Below, piece after piece: positions 43,317 to 51,271 of a stretch of 64,000 nucleotides of DNA. How positions within the stretch are numbered: the first letter of the stretch is position 1; every line of letters begins with the position of its first letter. Below the pieces are notes generated by a model. It did no database searches. It was not told the origin of the DNA and saw only the letters and a program-made list of their open reading frames with translations. This DNA comes from Pedobacter alluvionis. GTDB taxonomy: Bacteria; Bacteroidota; Bacteroidia; Sphingobacteriales; Sphingobacteriaceae. The stretch is taken from contig NZ_RCCK01000010.1 of the NCBI RefSeq assembly GCF_003664035.1, positions 620,001 through 684,000 on the forward strand. The letters run 5' to 3'. The position numbers and the translations under genes are program-made.

Positions 43317-43511
43317 ATGATCATTATCAACATTAAAGACGGCGAATCATTAGATAAAGCCCTTAAACGTTTCAAGAAAAAGTTTGAAAAAACTGGTGTA
43401 TTGAGAGAACTACGTAGTCGCCAAGCATACGAGAAAAAATCCGTTGCTCGCCGTACTGAAATTAAACATGCTGTTTACATTCAGAACATGAATCTAGATA
43501 CAACTTCTTAG
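43317..43511 (+). CDS. rpsU: 30S ribosomal protein S21
   Basis: S21 is a small basic protein of the 30S platform near the anti-Shine-Dalgarno region. The 64 residues begin MIIINIKDGESLDKALKRFK and continue with the family segment KKKFEKTGVLRELRSRQAYEKKSVAR. The GAGAGGAGGTATTT stretch upstream contains an unusually strong GGAGG ribosome binding site for a phylum that rarely uses one. It is the first gene before xerC and hpf but is closed off by a terminator. Confidence 0.96.
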   Translation: MIIINIKDGESLDKALKRFKKKFEKTGVLRELRSRQAYEKKSVARRTEIKHAVYIQNMNLDTTS

Positions 43512-43531
43512 TTGTTCACGATATAAATACA

Positions 43532-43566
43532 AAAAGTCCTTCCGATGTTAAATTGGAAGGACTTTT
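43532..43566 (+). terminator. Rho-independent terminator after rpsU
   Basis: The stem AAAAGTCCTTCC with GGAAGGACTTTT is followed by a T-rich stretch. Confidence 0.9.
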
Positions 43567-43672
43567 CTTTTTTTAAAGAAATCAAAAACATTTCAATAAA
43601 CAATTAATTAATGATTTCTTTATATCAAAACTATTTGTAACTTCATATCAATGCCCCGCAAAAAGATATTGA

Positions 43673-44554
43673 ATGCTGCTAAAAAGTTTTATCACCTATT
43701 TAACTCACGAGAAGCGCTATTCTCCGCATACCATTACCTCTTATCAGGTAGATTTAGATCAGTTTGAAGTATTTATTAAGGCATTAGAACTGGATTTTCC
43801 TGAAGTAAAACATACTCACCTGCGCAGTTACCTGGTTGAGTTAATGGAAAAGAAAAATTCAGAAAATACCATTAACAGAAAAATATCTGCTTTACGAAGC
43901 TTTTATAAATTTTTACATCGAACCGGAGCGATTGATCAAAACCCTGCTGTTTTAATTAAGGCGCCAAAAATACCTAAAAGGCTGCCCGTATTTATAGATG
44001 CGCAGAAAATGGATCATTTGCTGGATTCTGAGCAATATTTCGATGAAAGTTTTCCTTCCCTTCGCGACCATCTGGTCATCGAACTGCTTTTTGGAACTGG
44101 TATCCGTTTAGCTGAACTGTTGCAATTAAAAGATACTGATATTGATATGTATTCAGGAACGATAAAGGTGCTGGGTAAAAGGAATAAAGAAAGAATTATT
44201 CCAGTAAATAAACAGCTTATCAATCAGGTAAATACGTATATTGACCTAAAAAAGTTGCAAAACTTTAATAACAATTTGCTTATATTAATCGTTACCAATA
44301 CAGGTGCAGCGGCATATCCGAAATTAATATACCGTATTGTTACCTCATACCTAAACCATGTATCAACCAATGAAAAGAAAAGTCCCCACGTGCTGCGGCA
44401 TAGCTATGCCACTAGCCTGTTAAATGCAGGAGCAGATTTAAATGCGATTAAAGAACTTTTGGGCCATGCCAGTTTAGCAGCAACCCAGGTTTACACCCAC
44501 AATTCGATCGAAAGATTAAAAACAATTTATAAACAAGCCCATCCAAAGGCGTAA
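43673..44554 (+). CDS. xerC: Tyrosine recombinase XerC
   Basis: XerC resolves chromosome dimers at dif together with XerD. The 293 residues have an N-terminal SAM-like core-binding domain (about 1-88) and a C-terminal catalytic domain. The catalytic set is visible: Arg in LLFGTGIRLAELL, the Lys strand KVLGKRNKERI, HVLRHSYATSLL with His and Arg, GHASLAATQVY with the second His, and the nucleophile Tyr in VYTHN. The position between rpsU and hpf is the usual one in Bacteroidota and argues against a mobile integrase. Confidence 0.93.
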   Translation: MLLKSFITYLTHEKRYSPHTITSYQVDLDQFEVFIKALELDFPEVKHTHLRSYLVELMEKKNSENTINRKISALRSFYKFLHRTGAIDQNPAVLIKAPKIPKRLPVFIDAQKMDHLLDSEQYFDESFPSLRDHLVIELLFGTGIRLAELLQLKDTDIDMYSGTIKVLGKRNKERIIPVNKQLINQVNTYIDLKKLQNFNNNLLILIVTNTGAAAYPKLIYRIVTSYLNHVSTNEKKSPHVLRHSYATSLLNAGADLNAIKELLGHASLAATQVYTHNSIERLKTIYKQAHPKA

Positions 44555-44568
44555 AAAAAGGAGGAAAA

Positions 44569-44916
44569 ATGAAAATCGGAGTTCAATCAATCCACTTCAG
44601 TGCAGACAGTAAGTTGTTAGATTTTATACAAAAAAAAGCAAATAAGCTTGATCAGTTTTTCGACCAGATCATTAGCGGAGAAGTGTATTTAAAGTTAGAG
44701 AACGTAGAGGATGAGGCTAATAAAATTAGTGAGATAAAACTAATTGTACCCGGAGGTACCCTCTTCGCTAAAGAACAATGTAAATCATTTGAGGAAGCCA
44801 CAGATCTGGCAATCGAATCGTTAAGAAAGCAGATTACGAAACATAAAGATAAAACACGTGCAAAATTAAGTGAGCATAAAGCAATTTTAAGTGAGAGCGA
44901 AGCCGCTGACTATTAG
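44569..44916 (+). CDS. hpf: Ribosome hibernation-promoting factor (short HPF/RaiA type)
   Basis: This factor binds the decoding region of idle ribosomes. The 115 residues show the beta-alpha-beta-beta-beta-alpha fold expected: MKIGVQSIHFSADSKLLDFI, a second strand set ISEIKLIVPGGTLFAKEQ, then the helix FEEATDLAIESLRKQITKHKDK. It lacks the long C-terminal dimerisation domain, so it is the short form. It is 14 bases after xerC, probably in the same operon. Confidence 0.9.
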   Translation: MKIGVQSIHFSADSKLLDFIQKKANKLDQFFDQIISGEVYLKLENVEDEANKISEIKLIVPGGTLFAKEQCKSFEEATDLAIESLRKQITKHKDKTRAKLSEHKAILSESEAADY

Positions 44917-44945
44917 CAAAGCACAAAAAAAATATAATGCAAATG

Positions 44946-44976
44946 GGCGGTACAGTTAAATGTGCCGCCTTTTTTG
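44946..44976 (+). terminator. Rho-independent terminator after hpf
   Basis: The stem GGCGGTACA with TGTGCCGCC is followed by six T. Confidence 0.9.
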
Positions 44977-45046
44977 TTTTGGTGATAACTTTCCTGGTTA
45001 CCGTCAATCGATGAAAAATTGAAAAGATAATTCCCTTTGGCGGCGT

Positions 45047-45142
45047 CATCTCGAGCGGAGTGTAACGGAGCCGAGAGATCTATCTTGAGAATACTTTTTA
45101 TTTAGATCTCTCCGTTTCGCTGCGCTTCAGTCGAGATGACGA
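45047..45142. repeat. REP-like palindrome, family A (inverted copy)
   Basis: CGTCATCTCGAGCGGAGTG and CTTCAGTCGAGATGACG form the outer arms, with inner GAGAGATCT and AGATCTCTC. It is the reverse orientation of 8017-8100. From here to 45450 the sequence is AT-rich with no gene seen. Confidence 0.75.
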
Positions 45143-45451
45143 CTTTCTTTATGTCAGTTTCTTCAAATAATTTAAAGAAATTGGGAGCTATTCGTACAAT
45201 TTCTATAAACCAATTTTAATTTTCTAAGCAATTCTCCGTGAAAAAATCGGCCTCATGATATAAATTTTAAATTTATTGAGATTAATCCATTTGTTATTTT
45301 CTGTTAATTATTGTGATTATAGATCGTAATCATGTTTATAAGGACAATAAGCAAAAAAAAATATTCGATTTTAAGAGATTGATTATTAAGCTCCTTCAGG
45401 TGTATGATGAACACTAACTAAAATAACTTCATTATTTTTTTCAAATTTATT

Positions 45452-45480
45452 TTGAAGTGAAATATAAGTGTGTATATTTG
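45452..45480 (+). promoter_or_regulatory. Promoter of the tRNA-tuf cluster
   Basis: TTG at 45452-45454, an 18-base spacer and TATATTTG at 45473-45480, about 128 bases before the first tRNA. Confidence 0.7.
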
Positions 45481-45608
45481 CATTCCCTTTCGGAAACGGT
45501 GTTACGCTAAGAAGAAAAGGGTTGTTCTTTAAAAAGATAAAAGTTTTAAAAAAACACGTTAATAGTATGAAAAATGAAGATTTTTCGTATCATTGCACAA
45601 AATTTAAA

Positions 45609-45681
<73 letters not shown>

Positions 45682-45720
45682 CTTTTTATTTTAAAGTGTT
45701 AACATTTTGAAGTAAAAAAT

Positions 45721-45803
45721 GGGGAGATTCCAGAGCGGCCAAATGGGACAGACTGTAACTCTGTTATCGCAAGATTTCGAAGGTTCGAATCCTTCTCTCC
45801 CCA
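45721..45803 (+). tRNA. tRNA-Tyr (anticodon GTA)
   Basis: An 83-base class II tRNA has acceptor GGGGAGA/TCTCCCC with discriminator A and an anticodon stem ACAGA/TCTGT with GTA. A long variable arm and T-loop GGTTCGAATCC follow. Confidence 0.95.
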
Positions 45804-45884
45804 CACTTTAAATGAATGACCAAATGTTTTAATGATGGAATAATTCTCTCATTCTTTCATTCAATCAATCACTGATTTTTAAAA

Positions 45885-45960
45885 GCGGAAGTAGCTCAGT
45901 TGGTAGAGCGATAGCCTTCCAAGCTATAGGTCGCGAGTTCGAACCTCGTCTTCCGCTCCA
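45885..45960 (+). tRNA. tRNA-Gly (anticodon TCC)
   Basis: The acceptor is GCGGAAG/CTTCCGC with discriminator T followed by an encoded CCA (45958-45960). The anticodon stem ATAGC/GCTAT encloses TCC. The T-arm is GAGTTCGAACCTC. Confidence 0.95.
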
Positions 45961-46039
45961 ATAAAAATTAGAAAGTGGGCAGTTATTGGTAACAGTTTTG
46001 ATATAGTTAAAACTAAAGGCTGGAACTGGAAACTAAAAA

Positions 46040-46111
<72 letters not shown>

Positions 46112-46237
46112 CAGGATAATAAAGCTTTGTTAAATCTGTTTAATATGCAGGGTAGACAAGGTTTTTTGTGTTGCATTGCATCAAAACAATAAATAAAAAT
46201 TAATAAAAAGTTAACCTACTAATTAGTTATAAATAAA

Positions 46238-47425
46238 ATGGCAAAAGAAAAATTTGACCGTAGTAAACCGCACTTAAACATCGGTACAATCGGTCACGTC
46301 GATCACGGTAAAACAACTTTAACAGCAGCTATTACAAAAGTTTTAGCTGATGCAGGTTTATCTGAGGCACGTTCATTCGATTCAATTGACTCTGCTCCAG
46401 AGGAAAAAGAAAGAGGTATTACTATTAATACTGCGCACGTTGAGTATTCAACTGCAAACCGTCACTACGCACACGTAGATTGTCCAGGTCACGCGGATTA
46501 TGTTAAAAACATGGTTACAGGTGCGGCTCAAATGGATGGTGCTATTATCGTTGTTGCTGCTACTGATGGTCCAATGCCACAAACTCGTGAGCACATCTTA
46601 TTGGCTCGTCAGGTTGGTGTACCTTCATTGGTTGTATTCATGAACAAAGTGGATATGGTTGATGATCCTGAATTATTAGAATTAGTAGAAATGGAAGTTC
46701 GTGAATTATTATCGTTCTACGATTTCCCTGGTGATGATATTCCTGTTATTCAAGGTTCTGCTTTAGGTGGTTTGAACGGAGATGCTAAATGGGTAGCAAA
46801 AATTATGGAATTAATGGATGCTGTTGATAGCTACATTCCAATTCCTCCACGTTTAACTGAGCTTCCATTCTTGATGCCTGTTGAAGATGTATTCTCGATC
46901 ACTGGTCGTGGTACTGTAGCAACTGGTCGTATTGAGCGTGGTGTAATCAACTCTGGAGATCCGGTTGAAATCTTAGGTATGGGTGCTGAGAACTTAAAAT
47001 CTACAGTTACTGGTGTTGAGATGTTCCGTAAGATCTTAGATTATGGTGAAGCTGGTGATAACGTAGGTTTATTGTTACGTGGTATTGAGAAAACTGATAT
47101 CCGTCGTGGTATGGTAATCTGTAAACCAGGTTCAGTAACTCCTCACACTGATTTCAAAGCTGAGATCTATGTATTATCAAAAGCAGAAGGTGGTCGTCAC
47201 ACTCCATTCTTCAACAAATACCGTCCTCAATTCTATTTCCGTACTACAGATGTTACTGGTGAGATTTCACTAGCTGAAGGTACTGAGATGGTAATGCCAG
47301 GTGATAACGTTACCATCACTGTAAAGTTGATCAACGCTATCGCAATGGAAAAAGGTCTACGTTTCGCTATCCGTGAAGGTGGTAGAACAGTAGGTGCTGG
47401 TCAGGTAACTGAAATTTTAAAATAA
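46238..47425 (+). CDS. tuf: Elongation factor Tu
   Basis: EF-Tu delivers aminoacyl-tRNA to the ribosome as a GTP complex. The 395 residues show the P-loop GHVDHGKTT at 19-27, switch [25 protein letters not shown] (G3), NKVD (G4) and the G5 region GSALGG. Domains II and III end in [16 protein letters not shown]. Gene order tRNA-tuf-tRNA-Trp-secE-nusG matches the classical cluster. Codon use is strongly biased, as expected for an abundant protein. Confidence 0.98.
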   Translation: MAKEKFDRSKPHLNIGTIGHVDHGKTTLTAAITKVLADAGLSEARSFDSIDSAPEEKERGITINTAHVEYSTANRHYAHVDCPGHADYVKNMVTGAAQMDGAIIVVAATDGPMPQTREHILLARQVGVPSLVVFMNKVDMVDDPELLELVEMEVRELLSFYDFPGDDIPVIQGSALGGLNGDAKWVAKIMELMDAVDSYIPIPPRLTELPFLMPVEDVFSITGRGTVATGRIERGVINSGDPVEILGMGAENLKSTVTGVEMFRKILDYGEAGDNVGLLLRGIEKTDIRRGMVICKPGSVTPHTDFKAEIYVLSKAEGGRHTPFFNKYRPQFYFRTTDVTGEISLAEGTEMVMPGDNVTITVKLINAIAMEKGLRFAIREGGRTVGAGQVTEILK

Positions 47426-47508
47426 AACCCAAAACCCCTTAATGGGGCTTCAGGTAAATAACTGAAAGCAAAGTGTTAGAGTTCACTTAAGCACTTTGCT
47501 TTCTAAAT

Positions 47509-47579
47509 ACGGGAATAGTTCAACGGTAGAATAGAGGTCTCCAAAACCTTTGATCAGGGTTCGAATCCTTGTTCCCGTG
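47509..47579 (+). tRNA. tRNA-Trp (anticodon CCA)
   Basis: A 71-base cloverleaf has acceptor ACGGGAA/TTCCCGT with discriminator G, anticodon CCA in TCTCCAAAA and T-loop GGTTCGAATCC. It lies between tuf and secE as in many bacteria. Confidence 0.95.
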
Positions 47580-47601
47580 CTCAAAACAATGGTTGAGTAA
47601 T

Positions 47602-47661
47602 TGAATGAGTGAATGATTGCATTTGAAAGTTTACTTTCGGATATTATCATTCACTCATTTA
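47602..47661. repeat. Word-array hairpin (GAATGA words) before secE
   Basis: TGAATGAGTGAATGAT (47602-47617) pairs with ATCATTCACTCATTTA (47646-47661) at 15 of 16 positions, and further ATTCA words continue to 47680. A similar but looser cluster lies at 45808-45875. Confidence 0.65.
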
Positions 47662-47688
47662 CTCATTCAGTCATTCAATAAATTAAAT

Positions 47689-47886
47689 ATGGCTAAAGTA
47701 GTTGAGTTTATAAAAGAATCGTACGATGAAATGACCCAGAAGGTTACATGGCCAACCTGGGGAGAACTGCAAAGTTCTGCAATTCTTGTATTGGTAGCTT
47801 CTTTAATTATTGCATTGGTTATTTTTGCAATGGATAAAGGTTCTACATTTGTGTTAGATACTTTTTATAAATCACTTTCTAATTAA
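47689..47886 (+). CDS. secE: Preprotein translocase subunit SecE
   Basis: SecE clamps SecY in the Sec translocon. The ATG at 47689 gives 65 residues (MAKVVEFIKESYDEM). The amphipathic helix with KVTWPTWGEL is the family signature, and a single membrane helix follows (about 33-53). An upstream in-frame ATG at 47617 would add 24 residues encoded by the hairpin repeat and is rejected. It is 9 bases before nusG. Confidence 0.95.
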   Translation: MAKVVEFIKESYDEMTQKVTWPTWGELQSSAILVLVASLIIALVIFAMDKGSTFVLDTFYKSLSN

Positions 47887-47895
47887 TATTTACTA

Positions 47896-48435
47896 ATGAG
47901 CGATCTAAAGTGGTACGTTGTAAGGGCTGTTAGCGGTAAAGAAAAGAAAGTAAAGCAGTACATTGATGCTGAGATCAGCCGTTTAGGTTTCTCTCATTTG
48001 GTTCCACAGGTATTAATCCCGATGGAAAAATACTACCAGATGAAAGATGGAAAAAAAATTGCCAAAGAGCGTAACTTTTATCCTGGTTATGTTTTAATCG
48101 AAGCTACTCTTGATGGTGAGCTAGAGCACATCATTAAAGGAATTAATAGCGTTATTGGTTTCTTAGGTGATAAAGCCGGTAATCCAATTCCAATGCGCCA
48201 GGCAGAAGTGAACCGTATTTTAGGTGTGGTTGATGAAATGAGCGAACAGGGTGAAACCATGAATGTGCCTTACTATGTTGGCGAAGGTATTAAAGTTATG
48301 GACGGACCTTTCAATGGTTTTTCAGGTATTATCGAAGAGGTAAACGAAGAGAAGAAAAAACTGAAAGTAATGGTTAAAATCTTTGGTCGTAAAACACCGC
48401 TTGAGCTTAACTACATGCAAGTAGAAAAAGAGTAA
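47896..48435 (+). CDS. nusG: Transcription termination/antitermination factor NusG
   Basis: NusG contacts the RNA polymerase clamp and couples transcription to translation. The 179 residues show the NGN domain (WYVVRAVSGKEKKVKQYI at 5-22, then FYPGYVLIEA) and the C-terminal KOW domain (GEGIKVMDGPFNGFSGIIEE). It is followed by a terminator, so rplKAJL start from a separate promoter. Confidence 0.97.
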   Translation: MSDLKWYVVRAVSGKEKKVKQYIDAEISRLGFSHLVPQVLIPMEKYYQMKDGKKIAKERNFYPGYVLIEATLDGELEHIIKGINSVIGFLGDKAGNPIPMRQAEVNRILGVVDEMSEQGETMNVPYYVGEGIKVMDGPFNGFSGIIEEVNEEKKKLKVMVKIFGRKTPLELNYMQVEKE

Positions 48436-48457
48436 TAAATGATTTAAAATATTAGAA

Positions 48458-48490
48458 GGCTTCAGGATTTATTTTCTGAAGCCTTTTTTG
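48458..48490 (+). terminator. Rho-independent terminator after nusG
   Basis: The stem GGCTTCAG with CTGAAGCC is followed by six T. Confidence 0.9.
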
Positions 48491-48578
48491 TTTTAGATCG
48501 ATTTTAATTTATTAACCCTAGTGGTTTTAGTTTATCTTTAATATTAATAATAAAGGCTTATTCTTCGTATTCAGAAAG

Positions 48579-48774
48579 GAAATATTTTACGATAAGCCCA
48601 TTTACTTGAAGGATTCCAAGATAAACTATACTGTTGAAACACGTTATTATTTGCATGGTAAATGGTAATAAGTTGATAAAAAGTATATCGAAGCCTAAGA
48701 GATCAGCAATAATATCCTATAGTGAAATAGAGAAAAGTTTAAAACAATTATTAGGTATATTAAATGGGAAATAG
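48579..48774 (+). pseudogene. Possible decayed small gene in the nusG-rplK gap
   Basis: One frame reads KEIFYDKPIYLKDSKINYTV and ETRYYLHGKW, then two stops. A second frame picks up at once with NKLIKSISKPKR and SYSEIEKSLKQLLGILNGK to a TAG at 48772. Joined by one frameshift, they look like the end of a protein, but no family is recognised. The rest of 48491-48863 is AT-rich with nothing else seen. Confidence 0.3.
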
Positions 48775-48863
48775 GGTTTAGCTCAAATTAATGTCTGCTG
48801 GTTAATTGATCCGGTAAATTTTAACACATTAGATATAATAAAAAATATATTTCTCTATATCTA

Positions 48864-48894
48864 TTGTGTATCTATAAGATTATCCATATCTTTG
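48864..48894 (+). promoter_or_regulatory. rplK operon promoter (TTG-N20-TATCTTTG)
   Basis: TTG at 48864-48866, a 20-base spacer and TATCTTTG at 48887-48894. The leader to rplK is about 85 bases. Confidence 0.8.
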
Positions 48895-48986
48895 CAGTCC
48901 TTTAAGCTTTATAGGAGCGCTAAGGAATTAAATGTTACATGCTTCCAATATTTAACATTGAGTTTTAAATAAACAAAAAACACAAA

Positions 48987-49430
48987 ATGGCAAAAGAAGT
49001 CAGTGCAATGATCAAATTACAGATCAAAGGCGGAGCGGCAAATCCATCGCCACCAGTAGGACCTGCATTAGGTGCTAAAGGGGTGAACATTATGGAGTTT
49101 TGCAAACAGTACAACGCTCGTACCCAAGATAAAGCAGGTAAAGTATTGCCAGTTGTAATTACTGTTTATGCTGATAAGTCATTCGATTTCATCATCAAAA
49201 CCCCTCCGGTAGCTATTCAGTTAAAAGATGCTACTAAATTACAGAGTGGTTCTGCTGAGCCTAACCGTAAAAAAGTTGGGTCGGTGACCTGGGACCAGAT
49301 TAAAGTTATTGCTGAGGATAAAATGCCTGATTTAAATGCATTTACAATCGAATCTGCAATGAGTATGGTTGCTGGAACAGCACGCAGTATGGGAATCACC
49401 GTTTCTGGTGACGCACCCTGGAACAATTAA
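48987..49430 (+). CDS. rplK: 50S ribosomal protein L11
   Basis: L11 forms the GTPase-associated region with 23S rRNA and is needed for the stringent response. The 147 residues begin [16 protein letters not shown]. The proline-rich hinge segment [20 protein letters not shown] and the C-terminal RNA-binding domain ([19 protein letters not shown]) are present. It is the first gene of rplKAJL, 20 bases before rplA. Confidence 0.98.
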   Translation: MAKEVSAMIKLQIKGGAANPSPPVGPALGAKGVNIMEFCKQYNARTQDKAGKVLPVVITVYADKSFDFIIKTPPVAIQLKDATKLQSGSAEPNRKKVGSVTWDQIKVIAEDKMPDLNAFTIESAMSMVAGTARSMGITVSGDAPWNN

Positions 49431-49450
49431 TTAAAAAACAGTTTACAACA

Positions 49451-50149
49451 GTGGCGAAATTAACTAAAAATCAAAAAAAGGCACACGCTAAAATAGAAGC
49501 TGGTAAAGCTTATACTTTACAGGCTGCTGCTGCTTTGGTAAAAGAAATCACTACCACTAAGTTTGATGCATCAGTTGATATTGATGTGTCTCTAGGTGTA
49601 GATCCGCGTAAAGCGAATCAGATGGTACGTGGTATTGCTACTTTACCACACGGAACAGGTAAAACTGTACGTGTTTTGGCTCTAGTAACTCCTGATAAGG
49701 AAGAAGAAGCAAAAGCAGCTGGCGCAGACTTCGTAGGTTTAGACGAATATGTGGCTAAAATTGAAGGTGGTTGGACCGATGTAGACATTATTATCACAAC
49801 ACCAGCTTGTATGGCTAAGGTAGGTAAATTAGGCCGTGTTTTAGGCCCAAGGAACTTAATGCCTAACCCAAAATCTGGTACAGTAACTAACGATGTTGGT
49901 AAAGCTGTAACAGAGGTTAAAGCAGGTAAAATTGATTTTAAAGTAGACAAAACGGGTATCATACACGCCTCGATAGGAAAAGTATCATTCCCAGCAGACA
50001 AAATTTATGAGAATGCACTTGAAATTATTCAAGTAATTTCTAAATTAAAACCATCTGCTGCAAAAGGAACTTATTTTAAGAGCATTCACGTGTCTTCTAC
50101 AATGAGTCCTGGAATTGCAATTGAAACAAAATCAGTAGCGGGGATTTAA
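49451..50149 (+). CDS. rplA: 50S ribosomal protein L1
   Basis: L1 builds the mobile L1 stalk and represses its own operon by binding the mRNA leader in many bacteria. The frame opens with GTG at 49451 ([12 protein letters not shown]). The signature [19 protein letters not shown] near residues 127-145 and the closing [11 protein letters not shown] identify the family. It has 232 residues, the usual length. It is 2 bases before rplJ. Confidence 0.97.
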   Translation: MAKLTKNQKKAHAKIEAGKAYTLQAAAALVKEITTTKFDASVDIDVSLGVDPRKANQMVRGIATLPHGTGKTVRVLALVTPDKEEEAKAAGADFVGLDEYVAKIEGGWTDVDIIITTPACMAKVGKLGRVLGPRNLMPNPKSGTVTNDVGKAVTEVKAGKIDFKVDKTGIIHASIGKVSFPADKIYENALEIIQVISKLKPSAAKGTYFKSIHVSSTMSPGIAIETKSVAGI

Positions 50150-50151
50150 TC

Positions 50152-50673
50152 ATGAACAGAGAAGAAAAAAACGAAGTAGTTTTAGAACTACAAGGACAAA
50201 TGCAAGAGTATGGTAATTTCTATATTGCTGATACTTCTAGCCTTTCTGTTGAGCAGATTAATAACATCCGCCGCAAATGTTTTGAAGGTGATATCATCAT
50301 GAAGGTAGCTAAAAACTCTTTAATCCGCAAAGCGATTGAAGGTTTAGATGGCGATGCTTCTGAGATATACGAAGCCCTTAAAGGTTCGTCATCATTATTA
50401 TTCTCAAAAACAGCAAACGCTCCGGCTAAGTTGATTAAAGCTTTGAGAAGAACATCTGATAAACCATTGCTTAAAGCAGCATTTATAGATTCATCAGTAT
50501 ACGTTGGCGATGACCAATTGAATAACTTAGTAAGCTTAAAATCGAGAGAAGAGCTTATTGGCGATATCATTGGATTATTACAATCACCAGCTAAGAATGT
50601 TATATCTGCGCTTAAATCAAGCGGAGGCAAAATTGCAGGAATTGTTAAAACTCTTCAGGAAAGAGAAGGTTAA
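50152..50673 (+). CDS. rplJ: 50S ribosomal protein L10
   Basis: L10 anchors the L7/L12 dimers of the stalk. The 173 residues start MNREEKNEVVLELQGQM and show YIADTSSLSVEQINNIRRKC and KVAKNSLIRKAIEG. A C-terminal helix for L12 binding follows (VISALKSSGGKIAGIVKTLQ). L10-L12 complexes commonly autoregulate this operon; no leader structure was resolved here. Confidence 0.97.
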   Translation: MNREEKNEVVLELQGQMQEYGNFYIADTSSLSVEQINNIRRKCFEGDIIMKVAKNSLIRKAIEGLDGDASEIYEALKGSSSLLFSKTANAPAKLIKALRRTSDKPLLKAAFIDSSVYVGDDQLNNLVSLKSREELIGDIIGLLQSPAKNVISALKSSGGKIAGIVKTLQEREG

Positions 50674-50737
50674 CGAACACCTTAAGTTCGCAATAAAACA
50701 AAATTATTTTTACGTAAATTTTTAAAATCTTAATAAA

Positions 50738-51115
50738 ATGGCAGATTTAAAATCGTTTGCTGAGCAATTAGTAAACTTAACCGTTAAAGAAGTTAACGAA
50801 TTAGCTCAAATCTTAAAAGACGAGTATGGTATCGAGCCTGCAGCTGCTGCTGTAGTTGCTGGTCCTGCTGCTGGTGGTGATGCACCTGCTGCTGCTGCAG
50901 AAAAAACATCATTTGATGTTATCTTAAAAGAAGCTGGTGGCGCTAAATTAGCAGTTGTGAAACTTGTTAAAGACTTAACTGGCCTTGGTTTGAAAGAAGC
51001 AAAAGACTTAGTTGACGGAGCACCAAAAGAATTAAAAGCTGGTGTTACTAAAGACGAAGCAGAAGCTCTTAAAAAACAATTAGAAGAAGCTGGAGCAGTA
51101 GTTGAGATTAAGTAA
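50738..51115 (+). CDS. rplL: 50S ribosomal protein L7/L12
   Basis: L7/L12 recruits translation factors. The 125 residues have the N-terminal dimerisation helices ([20 protein letters not shown]) and an Ala/Gly-rich hinge at about 35-55. The C-terminal domain has [36 protein letters not shown] and ends [14 protein letters not shown]. It is followed by a stem-loop and then rpoB. Confidence 0.98.
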   Translation: MADLKSFAEQLVNLTVKEVNELAQILKDEYGIEPAAAAVVAGPAAGGDAPAAAAEKTSFDVILKEAGGAKLAVVKLVKDLTGLGLKEAKDLVDGAPKELKAGVTKDEAEALKKQLEEAGAVVEIK

Positions 51116-51147
51116 TCACTTAACTTAGCTAAGCTAAAAATGTATCA

Positions 51148-51176
51148 GACACCGACTGAAAATGTCGGTGTCTTTA
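51148..51176 (+). terminator. Stem-loop between rplL and rpoB (partial terminator/attenuator)
   Basis: The perfect stem GACACCGAC with GTCGGTGTC has only a weak T run (TTTA). It may reduce read-through into rpoB, as in the classical rplL-rpoB attenuator, rather than stop it. Confidence 0.65.
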
Positions 51177-51271
51177 CCTGTTTATAAACATCTCATTTTG
51201 TTTGGTTAATGAGCATGGTTAGAACGAAACCAAACAAATAGTTTATTCTTAAACTAAAATCTTTTAGTCCA

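Noticed and set aside
43673..44554. Phage or integrative-element integrase
   Set aside because: The gene sits between rpsU and hpf as in other Bacteroidota and has XerC length and motifs; no att repeats or phage genes are nearby.
47617..47688. N-terminal extension of SecE
   Set aside because: The extra 24 codons are encoded by the GAATGA hairpin repeat; SecE homologues begin at the MAKVVEF Met.
49618..50001. 127-codon frame antisense to rplA
   Set aside because: Shadow of a highly biased ribosomal protein gene; no start context or domain.
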